From Montifringilla adamsi (lineage: Eukaryota; Chordata; Aves; Passeriformes; Passeridae), in contig JAGGNK010013670.1 of NCBI GenBank assembly GCA_017590115.1, positions 2,105,343 to 2,169,342 of the forward strand: DNA of 64,000 nt, in the 5' to 3' direction. Under the pieces are notes generated by a model. It searched no databases, was not told where the DNA came from, and saw only the letters and a list, made by a program, of their open reading frames with translations. Below, in pieces: positions 37,948 to 49,583 of this stretch. A program made the translations under genes and the position numbers. The number at the start of each line of letters is the position of its first letter. Position 1 is the stretch's first letter.

Positions 37948-38130
37948 AAGCTTGGGTTGGAAGGGAACTTTAAAGTTCATTCAGTCCAACCCTCCCTGCA
38001 ATGAGCAGGGGTTTAACTTGACCAAATTGTGCTCAGAGCCCCATCCAGCCTGACCATGAAGATGTCCAGGGATGGGGAGTCCAACACCTCTCTGAGGAAC
38101 CTGTTCCATCAATAATAAACAAACAAGTAC
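37948..38130 (-). mobile_element. CR1 LINE 3' fragment, older subfamily
   Basis: CTTGGGTTGGAAGGGAACTT, then CAGTCCAACCCTCCCTGCAA and CCAACACCTCTCTGAGGAAC, the subfamily also seen at 23795. It lies 107 bp before LTR-F. Confidence 0.9.
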
Positions 38131-38237
38131 TCACTGCTGCCAGTAACCCCCTGTTCACTAAAAGCCATTCCCTTTCCACCTTTTCCTGCCAACAGGGTTC
38201 ACTCACAGCCTCTCACCTCAGCCTTTTCCTCCCTCCC

Positions 38238-38577
38238 TGTTGGGGTACACAAAACAGAGAGCACTTTGGACCTGGTCAGCATAAGAGATTTGATAACAGG
38301 ATGCCTTGGCAATAGCAAGCAGAACTTTGAGGATTAAATCAACATTGCAAGAAGATTCAATGATTTCAATTTTCAGGAAAATGAAAATTACACCAGACTT
38401 CTGCAAGCAAGAGATGTTTAAGATGTCTAAGTTTGTTTATGTGATGATTACTCCAATCATTGTAGTAAAACATTACTAGCCTTCCTAGAATAAGTATATA
38501 AGCATTGTAGTTCACAATAAATTCAGACTATTTTTACCATTTCACCGAGTCCTGTCTCTCTCTTCATCTCTGACGCA
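38238..38577 (+). mobile_element. Solo LTR, family F
   Basis: 340 bp, beginning TGTTGGGGTACAC and ending CATCTCTGACGCA, with full LTR signals: a TATA box TATATAAG at 38495-38502 and a poly(A) signal AATAAA at 38516-38521. It is flanked by TCCC on both sides (38234-38237 and 38578-38581). A 4-bp duplication suits a gammaretrovirus-like (ERV1) integrase and would set this family apart from the 6-bp families. A TCCCTG reading shifted by two bases is also possible because of shared bases at the junction. Only one copy lies in the window. Confidence 0.82.
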
Positions 38578-38860
38578 TCCCTGCCTGAAGAGCCCAGACA
38601 GCCAACAAGCAACCAGCGGCTCCTGGCCTGAACCTTTCCTTGGTTTCTGTTCAAGGCACCCACAGCAGGTTCCCATGAGCTGCCACGGGGGCTGGGACCA
38701 AAGAGCTCCTGTCCAGCAGGAGAGCCCTGCAGCGTGGCTGAGCGTGGCACAGGGGTTCAGCACCCGCTCTCTGCAGGGTCAGCTTTGGCTCTGCAGCCAC
38801 CAGACAGCTCCTGGCTAACCTGGGCCCTGCCTGCACTCCTAAGAATTCCCAAGGCATCCT

Positions 38861-39040
38861 AGAATCACAGAAGCATGGAATCCCAGAATGGGTTGGGTTG
38901 TAAGGGACCTCATTGCTCATCTTGTTCCACCCCTGCCATGGCAGGGGCACCTTCCACCATCCCAGGCTGCTCCAAGCCCCAACCAGCCTGGCCTTGGGCA
39001 CTGCCAGGGATCCAGGGGCAGCCACAGCTGCTCTGGGCAC
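38861..39040 (-). mobile_element. CR1 LINE, 3' part (interrupted by LTR-D)
   Basis: Starts AGAATCACAGAAGCATGG, then GGGTTGGGTTGTAAGGGACC, and runs through the standard blocks to GCTCTGGGCAC at 39040, where LTR-D interrupts it. The second half resumes at 39471. Confidence 0.95.
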
Positions 39041-39464
39041 TGGTACAAAGATCTCCTCGAGCCAGGTCTTATGAGCTCTTGGAGAAATATGTCACCCCTG
39101 AGATAGCCCAGCTTCCTCAGATGGCATAAAACCAGGAGGATGGCTTCTGTGGTAGTGTTGGAAACAGAAAAGTTTTATTAAAAAGCATAATAACAAAGAG
39201 AAAACCCGAGCAAAGAGCAAGAGGCTCTTGCTCCTGGTAAAACCCCCCACAAAAGCAATTAATTCCTTTGTTCTCTTCTTTTTCTAGTGAATTGCTCAGG
39301 CAGGACCTTTTGGCTCCTGTCCAATTGGCTATCCTTTAGTTTGAGGAGAAGTCCCCAAGGCCCTATGAGGTGTGTTTTTACCAAATTGAGGAGAGAAACT
39401 TCTGAGATTTTTCCTTTCTAAGGAGACAAAGGATAATTTGGTCAACAGGGGGCACATTCCTACA
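39041..39464 (-). mobile_element. Solo LTR, family D, nested in CR1
   Basis: 424 bp, starting TGGTACAAAGATC and ending CATTCCTACA, with the perfect 6-bp duplication GGGCAC at 39035-39040 and 39465-39470. The antisense poly(A) signal TTTATT at 39174-39179 sets the minus orientation. Removing the insert and one duplication restores the CR1 sequence CTCTGGGCACCCTGTGCC found undisturbed at 9361 and 49200. Only one copy of this family is in the window. Confidence 0.95.
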
Positions 39465-39470
39465 GGGCAC

Positions 39471-39790
39471 CCTGTGCCAGGGCCTGCCCACCCTCACAGG
39501 GAACAATTCCTAATTCCCAATATCCCATCCAGCCCTGCCCTCTGGCACTGGGAAGCCATTCCCTTGTCCCCAGCCCCTCTCCAGCTCTCCTGGAGCCCCT
39601 TCAGGCCCTGGCAGGGGCTCTGGGCTTTCCCCAGAGCCTTCCCCTCTCCAGGTGAGCACCCCCAGCTCTCCCAGGCCGTGCCCTCAGCAGAGCTGCTCCA
39701 TCCCTCTGCTCATCTTCGTGGCCTCCCCTGGGCTCTCCTGGACAGCTCCCTGTCCCCCTGTGCTGGGACCCAGGGCTGGCTGCACAAGGG
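39471..39790 (-). mobile_element. CR1 LINE, 5' part (continuation beyond LTR-D)
   Basis: Resumes CCTGTGCCAGGGCCTGCCCACC exactly where the first half stopped, then the AACAATTCCTAATTCCCAAT block and CATCCCTCTGCTCATCTTCG, extending further towards the CR1 5' side than the 9206 copy. Together the halves total ~500 bp. Confidence 0.94.
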
Positions 39791-40204
39791 ACCCAGTGGG
39801 TCTCATGACAATGGGTGAACTAATCCTGTGCCAAAGATCTCACTAACCCTGGTGACCCCACTGAGGGTTCTGCAGGGGCTCCCAGGAAGACGTGCTTCCT
39901 TGGAGCCACTGCAAGGTCTTCAATCCTTTTCCAGAGGTCTGGAGAAAAGCTGTCCTGGGCCGTGAGAGCACAGGAGCATTTGAGCTCTGCCCTGCTCACT
40001 CACAGCCTGAGCTATGTCAGACACTTCCCCCGTACCATTGTTTTGACAAACAAACCTAATCTGGATGATCTACTGCTGATGTTGGTGCTTTGCATAAAAT
40101 GTCTTGCTCTAAATGACTTTAATTACAATTAACAAAGGTTGAAGATTAATGTTAGGTGGAGAAAGGCAAACTGTTTCCTTTCCTGCAGAGCAAGGGCAGG
40201 CCCT
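39791..40204. other. non-coding, nothing recognised
   Basis: Short unassigned stretch between CR1 pieces. Confidence 0.45.
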
Positions 40205-40318
40205 GAGCAGGCTGGATGGGACTGGAGCAACCTGGGCTTGTGGCAGGGGGATTGGAACAACATGAGCCTTGAGATCCCTTCCAATCAAACCATCCTGGGA
40301 TTCTGTGACTCTTCCACT
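40205..40318 (+). mobile_element. CR1 LINE 3' fragment
   Basis: Sense-strand CR1 tail: GGACTGGAGCAACCTGGGC, then GAGATCCCTTCCAATCAAACC and CCTGGGATTCTGTGACTC. Internally shortened relative to the 43510 copy. Confidence 0.88.
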
Positions 40319-41816
40319 CCAGCCCTACCAGTGATGCCTCACAAGTGATACCTGAGGGAGAGGGATGGGTTTGAGAAGTGATTTAGAGACTAGAATTAAT
40401 TTTTGTAAGTGAATCAGCCCTTTAGGAATTAGAATCATATTGAACATTATTTATATTTAGGTCCTTTGATTCATAAGTCATATTTCAATAACATTTGACG
40501 CTGATTCTGATGCTCTTTTTGGGATGGAGTGGGCCAGTGGGACACAACAGTGTCCTGAAATCCTTCTGAGGAACAAGGGGAAACAAAGACTTTGGTCCCT
40601 AACCTGGTGACTTCTCTTGAGAGATTTTAGGAAGTCCAAGAATCTCTTAAGCTGTGTGTGGGACTTTGTGAAGGTTCTATTTTGATATGGGCTGCAGGCA
40701 TGGAGACCTTTGCCTTTAAGCCTGCATGTGCTCTCTGCCCTGAGCCTGCACTCAGCACCCAACCACAGGTCCAGTGCACAGGAATATTTTGGGGGACTGT
40801 TTTAATGGGACTTCACTGGTTCCAGGCCTGTTTAATGGGACTTCACTGTTTCCAGGAGTCTTGAAGGGTGGGGGTACCAGTCCCACAAGGAACCTCTCCT
40901 TTTGGTCCAGGAATGTGCTAAAATTCCCTCTGAAATGACACTGCCATTCATTAGGAGAGTGAGAGATTTGAACATGTCCTTAAGTGTTGGCTTAAGAGAT
41001 ATTTCAGCAGCTGATCATTACTTCTACATGTAAAAGGCAATAAAAAGGAAAAATTAAGCCAAGAGTGATGATCTCACCTGCTTTTATTAAGACAGCCATT
41101 AATTCTGGCCTGATGGGGGTTGATAAAGCCTGCTCTCACGTGAGCTCTGCTATTGTCTGCAGCAGTCCCAGGAGCTGCTGGTCTGCTCCAGCCTGGAAAT
41201 GCAGGATGCAGGGAGAGATCAGAGCTCCTCAGCTCTCTGTAGGGTGTGTAAGAACCAGACTCCTCTGATGGGCTGAGCACGCTGAAGAGAGGAAGGGAGC
41301 AAAGCTTGGGGAGATAAAGTGAGGTTTTGGACTTATTTTACAGGCAGGAAAGAGGAGATCTGAGGGTTATGGAGGATGTTGGGGAAAAGCCTGAATCCAA
41401 TCCTTTTCCCCACAAAGTGACAGAGTTAATTCAGCTTTCCTTCTAACTCTCCATGGGGTCATAGCCTGGTTCCTTAAACCTGTCTCAGTGTCCCATTACA
41501 GAGCAGAGATTATAATCCTAGCCTAAACCAGCATTAATCCTTGCTAGATTGCAAAGCACTTTTTTGGTTTTTTCTCTAAAATTATCAACACCCCCTATGA
41601 TACTATTACAGCAGGAACAGAATGTAGATAGCAATGTACAAGAAAAAACACCAGTTGCAAGAGCAGCTCATTTTCTGCACCAGTACCCCCTGGTTTTGGC
41701 ACCAGAAGCAATACTTCCAGGCGTTAAGAGGCTGAGCAAACACTGGTTTCCTCTGGCCTACCTCCCTGTCACTCTGGATGGAAATGCCCTTGTCTGTGTC
41801 TGAGCAGATGGACTGA
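40319..41816. other. non-coding, nothing recognised
   Basis: AT-rich at 40380-40500, with a short tandem duplication at 40801. No coding region supported. Confidence 0.45.
40801..40857. repeat. 30-bp tandem duplication (2 copies)
   Basis: Two units begin TTTAATGGGACTTCACTG and differ by one base (GGTTCC versus TTTCC context) before the second unit runs out. Confidence 0.88.
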
Positions 41817-41822
41817 GGGGTG

Positions 41823-42244
41823 TCTTGTACTCATGGGGTTCCCAGACAAAGGAAGGAATGATGCATTTGACTCCATGTTCTTAGAAGGCTAATTTATTAT
41901 TTCATGATCTATATTATATTAAAGAATGTTATCCTAAAACTATACTAAACTATAATAAAAGAATACAGAAAGGATACTTACAGAAGTCTAAAAAGATACT
42001 AATGAATCTTGTGACTCTTTCCAGAGTAGCTTGACCCCTACTTGGCCAACAAGTCAAAACAATTCACATGAAACCAATGAAACAATCACCTGTTGGATAA
42101 ACAATCTCCAAACACATTCCACATGAGCACAACACAGGAGAAGCAAATGATATGATATTGTTTTCCTTTTTCTCTGAGGCTTCTCAGCTTCCCAGGAGAG
42201 AAATCCTGGGCAAAGGGATTTTTCCAGAAAAGATAACAGTGACA
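41823..42244 (-). mobile_element. Solo LTR, family A (copy 5)
   Basis: 422 bp, reverse-complement orientation, flanked by the perfect 6-bp duplication GGGGTG (41817-41822 and 42245-42250). Low end TCTTGTACTCATGGGG, high end AACAGTGACA. It is more diverged from the other copies than they are from each other (for example, small losses near 42015-42060), so it may be the oldest of the five. That estimate needs an alignment. Confidence 0.94.
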
Positions 42245-42250
42245 GGGGTG

Positions 42251-43509
42251 CAGTGCCCTGCAGCTCCTGCTCTGTGCCCACCGAGCTGGATTAGGTGTAG
42301 AAACAGCTGTATGTTGTCTCCATGCCTTCCCAGGGCCAGAGGAAGACCAGGATGTTTTATTAAGCATATTACAGCACTGTCTTGTTGGGATATTTCCTGG
42401 CAGTTAACATCTTGCTGGATCAAATACCTTGGGCTGTGCCTGGGGCCCTCAGCTCATCCAGGCATTTAACTGCCAGGAAAAATACCCTCTCTGCTGGCAA
42501 CCACAATTTAATTAGTGCAGCTTTTCTAAGGCAGGGAATCAGGAGACTGGCACTTGAAGAAACACCTTTCCTCCTGCCAAATCATCCCAAAGGGTGCTTT
42601 TTAGAAAGCACTGAAGGATGTGAACAGCAGCACCATGTCCAGGTAAGGCAGCCCAGCAAGGGCCAGCTACTGCTCTCACTCACTCAGCAGGAGCTGATGG
42701 GATTCCTGAGGAGTAGGATTGTCCTAAAATATTAATGTTTTGCACTCTAAGAAGTACCTTTGGTGCATTTTTCTCCTGCCAGACGGGTTTTGCTGCATCA
42801 GCCTTGCACTGACCATGGACCCAGCCACAAGGAACTTGTCTGATGGTGGCTGAGCCTAAGGGACCCAAATTTCCAAGTCTGTGCCCTTCCAGTGCGGTGG
42901 GTGGGCAGGGATGGGGGTGTCCCTGAGCACTCAGGTGGGTGCAGCCCTGTCTGTGGTGAAGCTGCACTGCCCAGTGTGTTCTCACTGCCTTGAGTGTAAA
43001 TTTTACAGTCTTTTTAAAGTTTACAGTCTTTTGTGGGTGTAGTACAACATGTCAGGTGTAAGTTAGAATATCTGTGTAATTCACATCTGTGTGCTTGTTT
43101 TTTAACTTATGGAGTGGCCAGCATTTTCTTATGTGACAGGGTTTCACTTGGAGCTGGCAAGTCACAGGGCTTTTTCCCACCAGGAACCCTGTATCCACCA
43201 CTCCATGTCACAGGCTTCAGACACACACTTGGACCCTTACATGTCAGCTTTTGTGCCCTGAAATGGCCCAGGACACATTTAATTTGTTAATCTTGGTGCA
43301 GCACACCTTTCTCCAGCCATGAGCAGTGGTACCCTACAGTAATGTCATGGAAACATTGATTTTTCCTTATATCCCTGGGGTGAAATCCTGCTCACATTGC
43401 TTCACCCAAAAGGATATGTGAGGCAAGGAAAGGCCAAACATAACACATTCACCACAAAACCCCAAAACCTGGTCTCTCAAAACCTCCTGGCATTTGTGGC
43501 AACAAAGGA
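42251..43509. other. non-coding, nothing recognised
   Basis: Unique-looking sequence, with no exon or shared repeat detected. Confidence 0.45.
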
Positions 43510-43755
43510 AAGTAGATTTAGTTTAGATATTGGGAAGAAATCCTTCCCTGGGAGGGTGGGCAGGGCCTGGCACAGAGCACCCAGAGCAGCTGTGGCCACC
43601 TCTGGATCCCTGGCAGTGCCCAAGGCCAGGCTGGACAGGGCTTGGAGTACCCTGGGATGGTGGAAGTTGTCCCTGGACCATGGCAGGGGGTGGGATGGGA
43701 TGATCTTTAAGGTCCTTTCCAAGCCAATTCCATTCTGGGATTCTGTAAAATACAA
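43510..43755 (+). mobile_element. CR1 LINE 3' end
   Basis: Sense-strand order: GGGTGGGCAGGGCCTGGCAC, GCCCAAGGCCAGGCTGGAC, GGGCTTGGAGTACCCTGGG, ATCTTTAAGGTCCTTTCC, ending CATTCTGGGATTCTGT. About 246 bp. Confidence 0.95.
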
Positions 43756-46700
43756 TTCTCCAGGGTGCTTTTGCTGGTGTTAGAATCAAGGTTCCTACAG
43801 GAGAAAAAGGCAGCCAAAGATTGCTGAGGGTAAAACACTTACTAAAATGGAGTTCAGAGAATGGGGCTGCAGCTTTACTTGCCCAGGCATTGAATGAAAG
43901 TCCCAAGCCCCTGCTCTGCCATGCAGCAAACTCCAGCTTCTCTCAGCAGCTCTCCCAGACTTGGTGCTTGCAGACAGAGGAGCCCATGCAGCCTCCCAGC
44001 ACACACAGCAGAAATTACAGAATGTATGGGACTCAAGATTGTAATTTAATAGAGCTGAGCCAATCTGTTCATTATTTAATGATTTCATTGATAACCACAG
44101 CAGAAAGCTGATAAATGCATAGCCCTGGCCTATAAAGCACCTTGTGCTCCACTTACTAAGTGCAGTGACACAACACATTGAACTGAATATATTGGAATGT
44201 AAATAAAGCACACGTTAGCATACAGGTAATTATTGCACTTAGAACCTATTGCTGTTATAGGTGTCCTAGATTAATTTAGCACCACTCATGGAGAGAGGCA
44301 AAGCAGTGTAAACACGTGGTGGTGTGAGCAGCTGCTCCTCCTAATGCACAGGAATCCCTTCACCCTGGCAGAGAGGAGGGGAACACAGCAGCTGCTTCGT
44401 GCCTCTCCATCATTATACCTGCCTTGTCCCAGTGCTCTAACCCAGACCCAGGCACTGTTGCTCCTAAACCATCCCAGGGCCACAGCTCAGCCTTGTCACT
44501 CCCTGGCAGGGCTGTCCCAGCACAGCCAGCTCAGCAGGCTGGGCCACAAATGCTCAAACCAGCAGGAGTGAGGTGGGAACCATAAAACACTTTGCTGACA
44601 GCAAATATGCTTTGTATTTGTTTAGAAAATGTGGTGGAGGGTGGTTTGTTGCTATTTGCCTTTGTCAAAACTCTGGTTCTGTTTTGCCCTGTGCTGGTTT
44701 TGGTGGCCCAGTGCTGGTGGTGCCTCCTCAGTCAGGGACAGCCAGCACAGGGCAGGGCCTGGGGCACCTCACTGAACCCCTCCCAGTGAAATACTCTGCT
44801 CTGCTCACACCAGGCAGCCACCCCAGCTCAGCACTCCTCTCTCTATCCCAGTGTGAGTGATTCTTACTTTTCTCCTGCCTGAGCAAACAGCCAGCTTTTA
44901 TTTTGGGAGCAGCCCCATGGGGCTGCAGGGTTGGGCATTTCCCAGGGGAGCAGAGAGGGCTGCAGGCACTGAGAGCCCACACAAGGCTGGTGTAATGCAA
45001 ACAGCACTGCAGCTGCTGCAGCTCCCCCCTGCCAGCCGGGCCTTCCTAAGAGCTGTTAAGACACCAGGGAATTTAAAGTCTTGTAGAACATCCTGTTGTT
45101 AAACAGGTGATGCTGCACCAGCAAAATATTTTGGGAGCATTGATGTTGCTCACAGCTGTGTCCAGAAGAGTGTTGTTCTGCTCTGGTTATACCTTTAATG
45201 TCTCTTTAATCTGAGTTGATGCTGATGCAGGGGCTGACAATGTCTCTTCCCTCTCCCCTCCCCACCCCTGATCCTCTCTCTGCTCTCAGCCCTGCTGCTG
45301 AATAAATTGCAATGGGTTCTCATCCTGCAGAAATTGGTAGGGAAATGTATTTGTTAGGAAGCACTGAGATTGTGTTAGACACCCAGATTACAGGTACAAT
45401 TTGAATGGCAATACATTTTGACAAGATGCTATTATGTATTTATTTGCACATGGTATAGTAGAGATGACAATCAACAGATTGTGTCAGAAGTGGGGAGGTT
45501 CAGAAAGGATTTCAATTTAGCAGAAGAGCCAGTGCCTTGTTAACTTCTGACATCTGAAACAGCTCCCAGATGCTCACAGGCTACCTTGGCTGGCCTGACA
45601 CACCATCCTCATTTAACTTGTCCTAGTACAGTGGTCAGAAGGACTCACTGACTGCCTAATTCTTCACAGGAGAGAGAGCTAAAGGTTCATAGAGTCAAAG
45701 TAACCCTATTTCAGCTTCCCTCTGCCTCTCCCTGTCTTGAGAGGTCCAGGTTCCCAAAGCAGAGGTGACCCTGTGATAATGCTATGGCTGGAGGAACCTG
45801 CACATCCTGCAAGCAAATATTCCCACCAGAATTCCAAGGTTACCTGGAAAATTGTGCCAGTAGCTGAGAGTGACTTTCAGTCAGGAATTCCTGTTAGCCC
45901 AAGGTGAAAATGCCTGGGGCATCTTTGTGGCCATTTCACAAGAAATTCCCGGGCAAACACTCCCTTAGGGGTGAAGGCTGCTGCCATCTCATGGGGTGCT
46001 GATGAATGATAAAGGAATGATCCACCTGCCCAGGGATGTTCTAGCCCTGGCACACAGATGGGCACTGCTGCCTGTGCAGAAGGGTCTGGAGAGCAGCTCA
46101 TCATGAGGTGCTGCAATTGGGGAAACTGAGGCACTGCCTCTGGGGGCTGTTCTTTAAATTATGCACATAGGAACTTCTGGTCTTTAGCCACACCCAGAGG
46201 CAAAAGGATGGAAATTCCATTCCTGTCACCCTCTGCACTGAAGTGGCACTGATGGCAGCCTGGCCAGCCCAGCCTCCCTGCGCACACTCCCATGGCTGCA
46301 GCAGCTCCTGGGCAAAGCTGCCTGCCAGACCCAGTGTCTACACTGATTTCCCAAAATTTGGACAGTGTCTACATGATTTTCCAAACTTTGGACTTGTTTG
46401 CATGATATTTCAAAATTTGGACAGTGTCTACTTGATTTTCCAAAATTTGGACTTGTCTACATGATTTTCCAAGCACATGATTTTCCAAACTTTGACTTGT
46501 CTACCTGATTTTCATGGCACTTTGGACAGTTTCTACATGACTTTCCAAACTTTGGACTTGTCTTGCATGGCTGTGAGGTCCTCACTCTTCCCACAGTGTT
46601 CCAGGGAGGTGAAGGCAGCATCTGATCTTACTCAGGCTCAGTTTCTGTATCTTAAAGGAGAGAACATAATGGCCTACAGTACATTTCATTTCTGATCCTC

Positions 46701-49040
46701 CTAATGAATAAAGACTAATTAGAAATTTCTAATTTCCACTGTTTGTATGAAGCACTTTTGCTTTATTTCCTTTTGACTCTGTTTCCAGAACCCGTAGGAG
46801 TTCACTTAGCCCCTGGTGCCTCTCTGCAACAGGAAATACAATCAAATAAGGAAATTTGTGTAAACCTTGGGTTTGCAGGAGGAAGATGTGCTCCTGTGTG
46901 TGAATTGGCAATGAATAGGCTCTCATAATGTATTCCTCATTGCTTTCCTCTTCCTTTGCAGACAGTCAATACCCTGGAGAAAAGTTAATTAGATCTGCTT
47001 CACTCTGTTTGGTCCTGAAGGCTGAATGCAGGGGAGAGGGAAATCCCAGCAAAGCAAATTGACTCCATTAGAGTAAGAGACCACTGAACAATTGTTGCCA
47101 TTGTGTGTGATCACAGAGGATGATCCACTTGAAAAGCAAGTGTGAAAATGTTAAAACAACGACTTAAAAATATTTGTGCAAAATCCCAGCTCAGAAGCAG
47201 AATGCGAGTGGCAGCTTAAAAGGAGCTGTTTTTAAAGGTCCTGACGTCCTCAATGTGTTTGCAGAGCTTTGTGTCCCTGTGTGGAGAGGTTAGAAACCAC
47301 CCACTGCAGATAGGAAGTATCTCTAAGTAAGCATTTGCATTTCAAACTGATGGTGTGTAAGAAGCGTGTGCACTCCTGGCTGCATTGGTGGAATGGATTG
47401 GAAATGTACAATAAAATCACACTACATGTAGAGTGTTCCTGAGGGCTGCTTGGAAAACCGAGAATTTGGGAATGCCCACCTCTGGTTTAGCTTCTCTTGC
47501 AGCAGGCAGTGATTTTGTCAGTCCAGAATCACAGTGTGCATCTACTGTATTTAATTAGATAATCCCTTAGGTATGGGCTGGCCAGCTTGGAGATCAGCTT
47601 TGGGCTTTGATTGGGACGTGCAGAACAGCTCTCTGTATCAAAACTCCCAGCTGCATTTTTATTTAACCAGCAAATTTCACATCAAGCCCCAGATCAGGAC
47701 CTGATGGGACCTGTGCAAACACCTTGTCAAATCCCAGCTGGCTGTTGTTGACCTGGCTGCACTTGAGGTGAACAAATATCAAAATGAGGGAAACCTGTCT
47801 CAAGTCATTGAGGAAATCAGTGGAAAAACCTCAGCTCCTGAATTGTACCAGCCCCGCTCAGCTGCCTTTCCTTCCTGGCTGTTATACAGTGCAAAATACA
47901 CAAAATACACTTTATAGAGCAGAAGAGTCTTTCTCTATGAGGACAAGCTTCATCTGGGACTTTACTGTGATCAGATCAAAGACCATTTTAAAAATGTTTT
48001 TTCACACCTCAAAAGCCAAATGCATCCAGGTACCAGGGAGGTTCTAAAGGAGCTGCTGCAGGTACCAGAACTCATTAGGAGAGATGAGCTGAGAGCAATT
48101 TTAACCAGGTTTGACACAGAAGTCAGAAGTCTCAGAGGCACTTAACTCCTACCAGTGTTGTAACTTGGGCCATGACTTGTAGAAAAATGCCAGCTAAAGC
48201 CCAGGGATTGTGTCACTGTTAAGTGCAAGCTTGCTGGGAAAATATAGGGGAGGAACTCAGCCTCTGGGAGTACAATCCCATTAGAGACAATGAAATAAAA
48301 CATTGTCTGAGAGGTACAAAGTGCTCACTGGTATTAAGAGGAAGTCATCTCTTATGAGATACTCAGAATATTTTACTGAATAAGCACTGGGAAACTTTGT
48401 TATTTCTAGTCAGCTCCACCAAGGGGTAATGGAAATGGCCTTTGGGATTAATTGGAAGTGATGGATGTTTGCCTGGTATAAAACACCTGGTGCAGACACA
48501 GAGCAAGAAGAATTGTGTGTCCAGCAGCTAAAGCTGAAGGGAGACCTTTTACCAGGAGACTCCACCCCATCTTCTGCCCTGGACCCATCATTTTGGGTAA
48601 ACACCATAAATTAACTCTTTGGAGGAGATGAGTTGATGGCTCAAGAGAAAACAAATCACCTGAAAACACAATTTCTTGGATGCACAATATACATGTTCTG
48701 CTCTCCCTTGATGTCACTGCTAATCCATCACCCTGCCTCCATCTGCTGCCTGGGGCCAGCAGTGCTGCAGCTCCAGCTCCAGTCCTGGCTGTGCCTCCTC
48801 TCCCTCACCTGCAGCTCTCAGCAGAGCCACGCTGGCACCAGCTCTCCTCCAGGCACATTTGGTACTTTTGCCTCTGGTTTTGAGCAAAATTCAGGCACCT
48901 GTAATTCATGATTGGTGTGACAAGTGTCCAAAGGGGTACTGGCTGACCCCAGTCCCATTGTGTTTCCAGCCCGTTCTACCCCTTTCCCTCCCTTCCAGGA
49001 ACAAAGATTCTCAGAACCTGCTTGGCTTCTTTATTTCTTA
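43756..49040. other. non-coding; candidate conserved element at 44030-44290
   Basis: About 5.3 kb, relatively low in recognisable elements apart from the 46.3-kb minisatellite. The 44030-44290 and 45300-45500 intervals are AT-rich with ATTA-type motifs and look like possible conserved non-coding sequence, which is inference. No exon supported. Confidence 0.3.
46334..46570. repeat. minisatellite, ~30-bp unit, 7-8 copies
   Basis: The unit reads roughly GTCTACATGATTTTCC followed by AAACTTTGGACTT. Seven units and a partial eighth can be delimited. Unit ends alternate between GGACA and GGACTT in the order ACA, ACTT, ACA, ACTT, ACTT, ACA, ACTT, and one unit contains an internal duplication of CATGATTTTCCAA. 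Units vary in length (27-44 bp), so the array is not recent. Confidence 0.92.
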
Positions 49041-49435
49041 TAGAATCCCAGAATGATTTGGCTTGAAAGGAACAGTAAAGCTCCTCTTGTTCCACCCCTG
49101 CCATGGCAGGGACACCTCCCACTGTCCCAGGCTGCTCCAAGCCCCAATGTCCAGCCTGGCCTTGGGCACTGCCAGGGATCCAGGGGCAGCCACAGCTGCT
49201 CTGGGCACCCTGTGCCAGGGCCTGCCCACCCTCCCAGGGAACAATTCCTAATCCCAATATCCCATCCAGCCCTGCCCTCTGGCACTGGGAAGCCATTCCC
49301 TGTGTCCTGTCCCTCCATCCCTTGTCCCCAGTCCTTCCCCAGCTTTCTTGGATCCCCTTTAGACACTGGAAGGGGCCCTAAGATCTCCCAGAGCCTTGTC
49401 TTCTCTAAGCTGACCTCAGCCATCTCTTCCAGCCT
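49041..49435 (-). mobile_element. CR1 LINE 3' region
   Basis: TAGAATCCCAGAATGATTTGG at the low end, then all standard blocks in order through CCCAGAGCCTTGTCTTCTC. It contains an intact CTGGGCACCCTGTGCC junction. It runs into the microsatellite at 49447. Confidence 0.95.
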
Positions 49436-49438
49436 GTA

Positions 49439-49446
<8 letters not shown>

Positions 49447-49480
<34 letters not shown>

Positions 49481-49528
49481 ATATATACACACACATAAAG
49501 TAAATATTTTATTTATATAAATAATATT

Positions 49529-49583
<55 letters not shown>
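49447..49583. repeat. compound microsatellite (CT)n ... (CA)n (TA)n
   Basis: (CT)n at about 49447-49478, an AT-rich spacer, (CA)n at about 49532-49568, then (TA)n to about 49583. Located directly beyond a CR1. Confidence 0.95.

Noticed and set aside
11583..42281. Small proteins that look homologous at 11583, 15472, 29489, 32012 and 42054
   Set aside because: They are all translations of the same LTR-A segment, so their similarity reflects the repeat and not a gene family.
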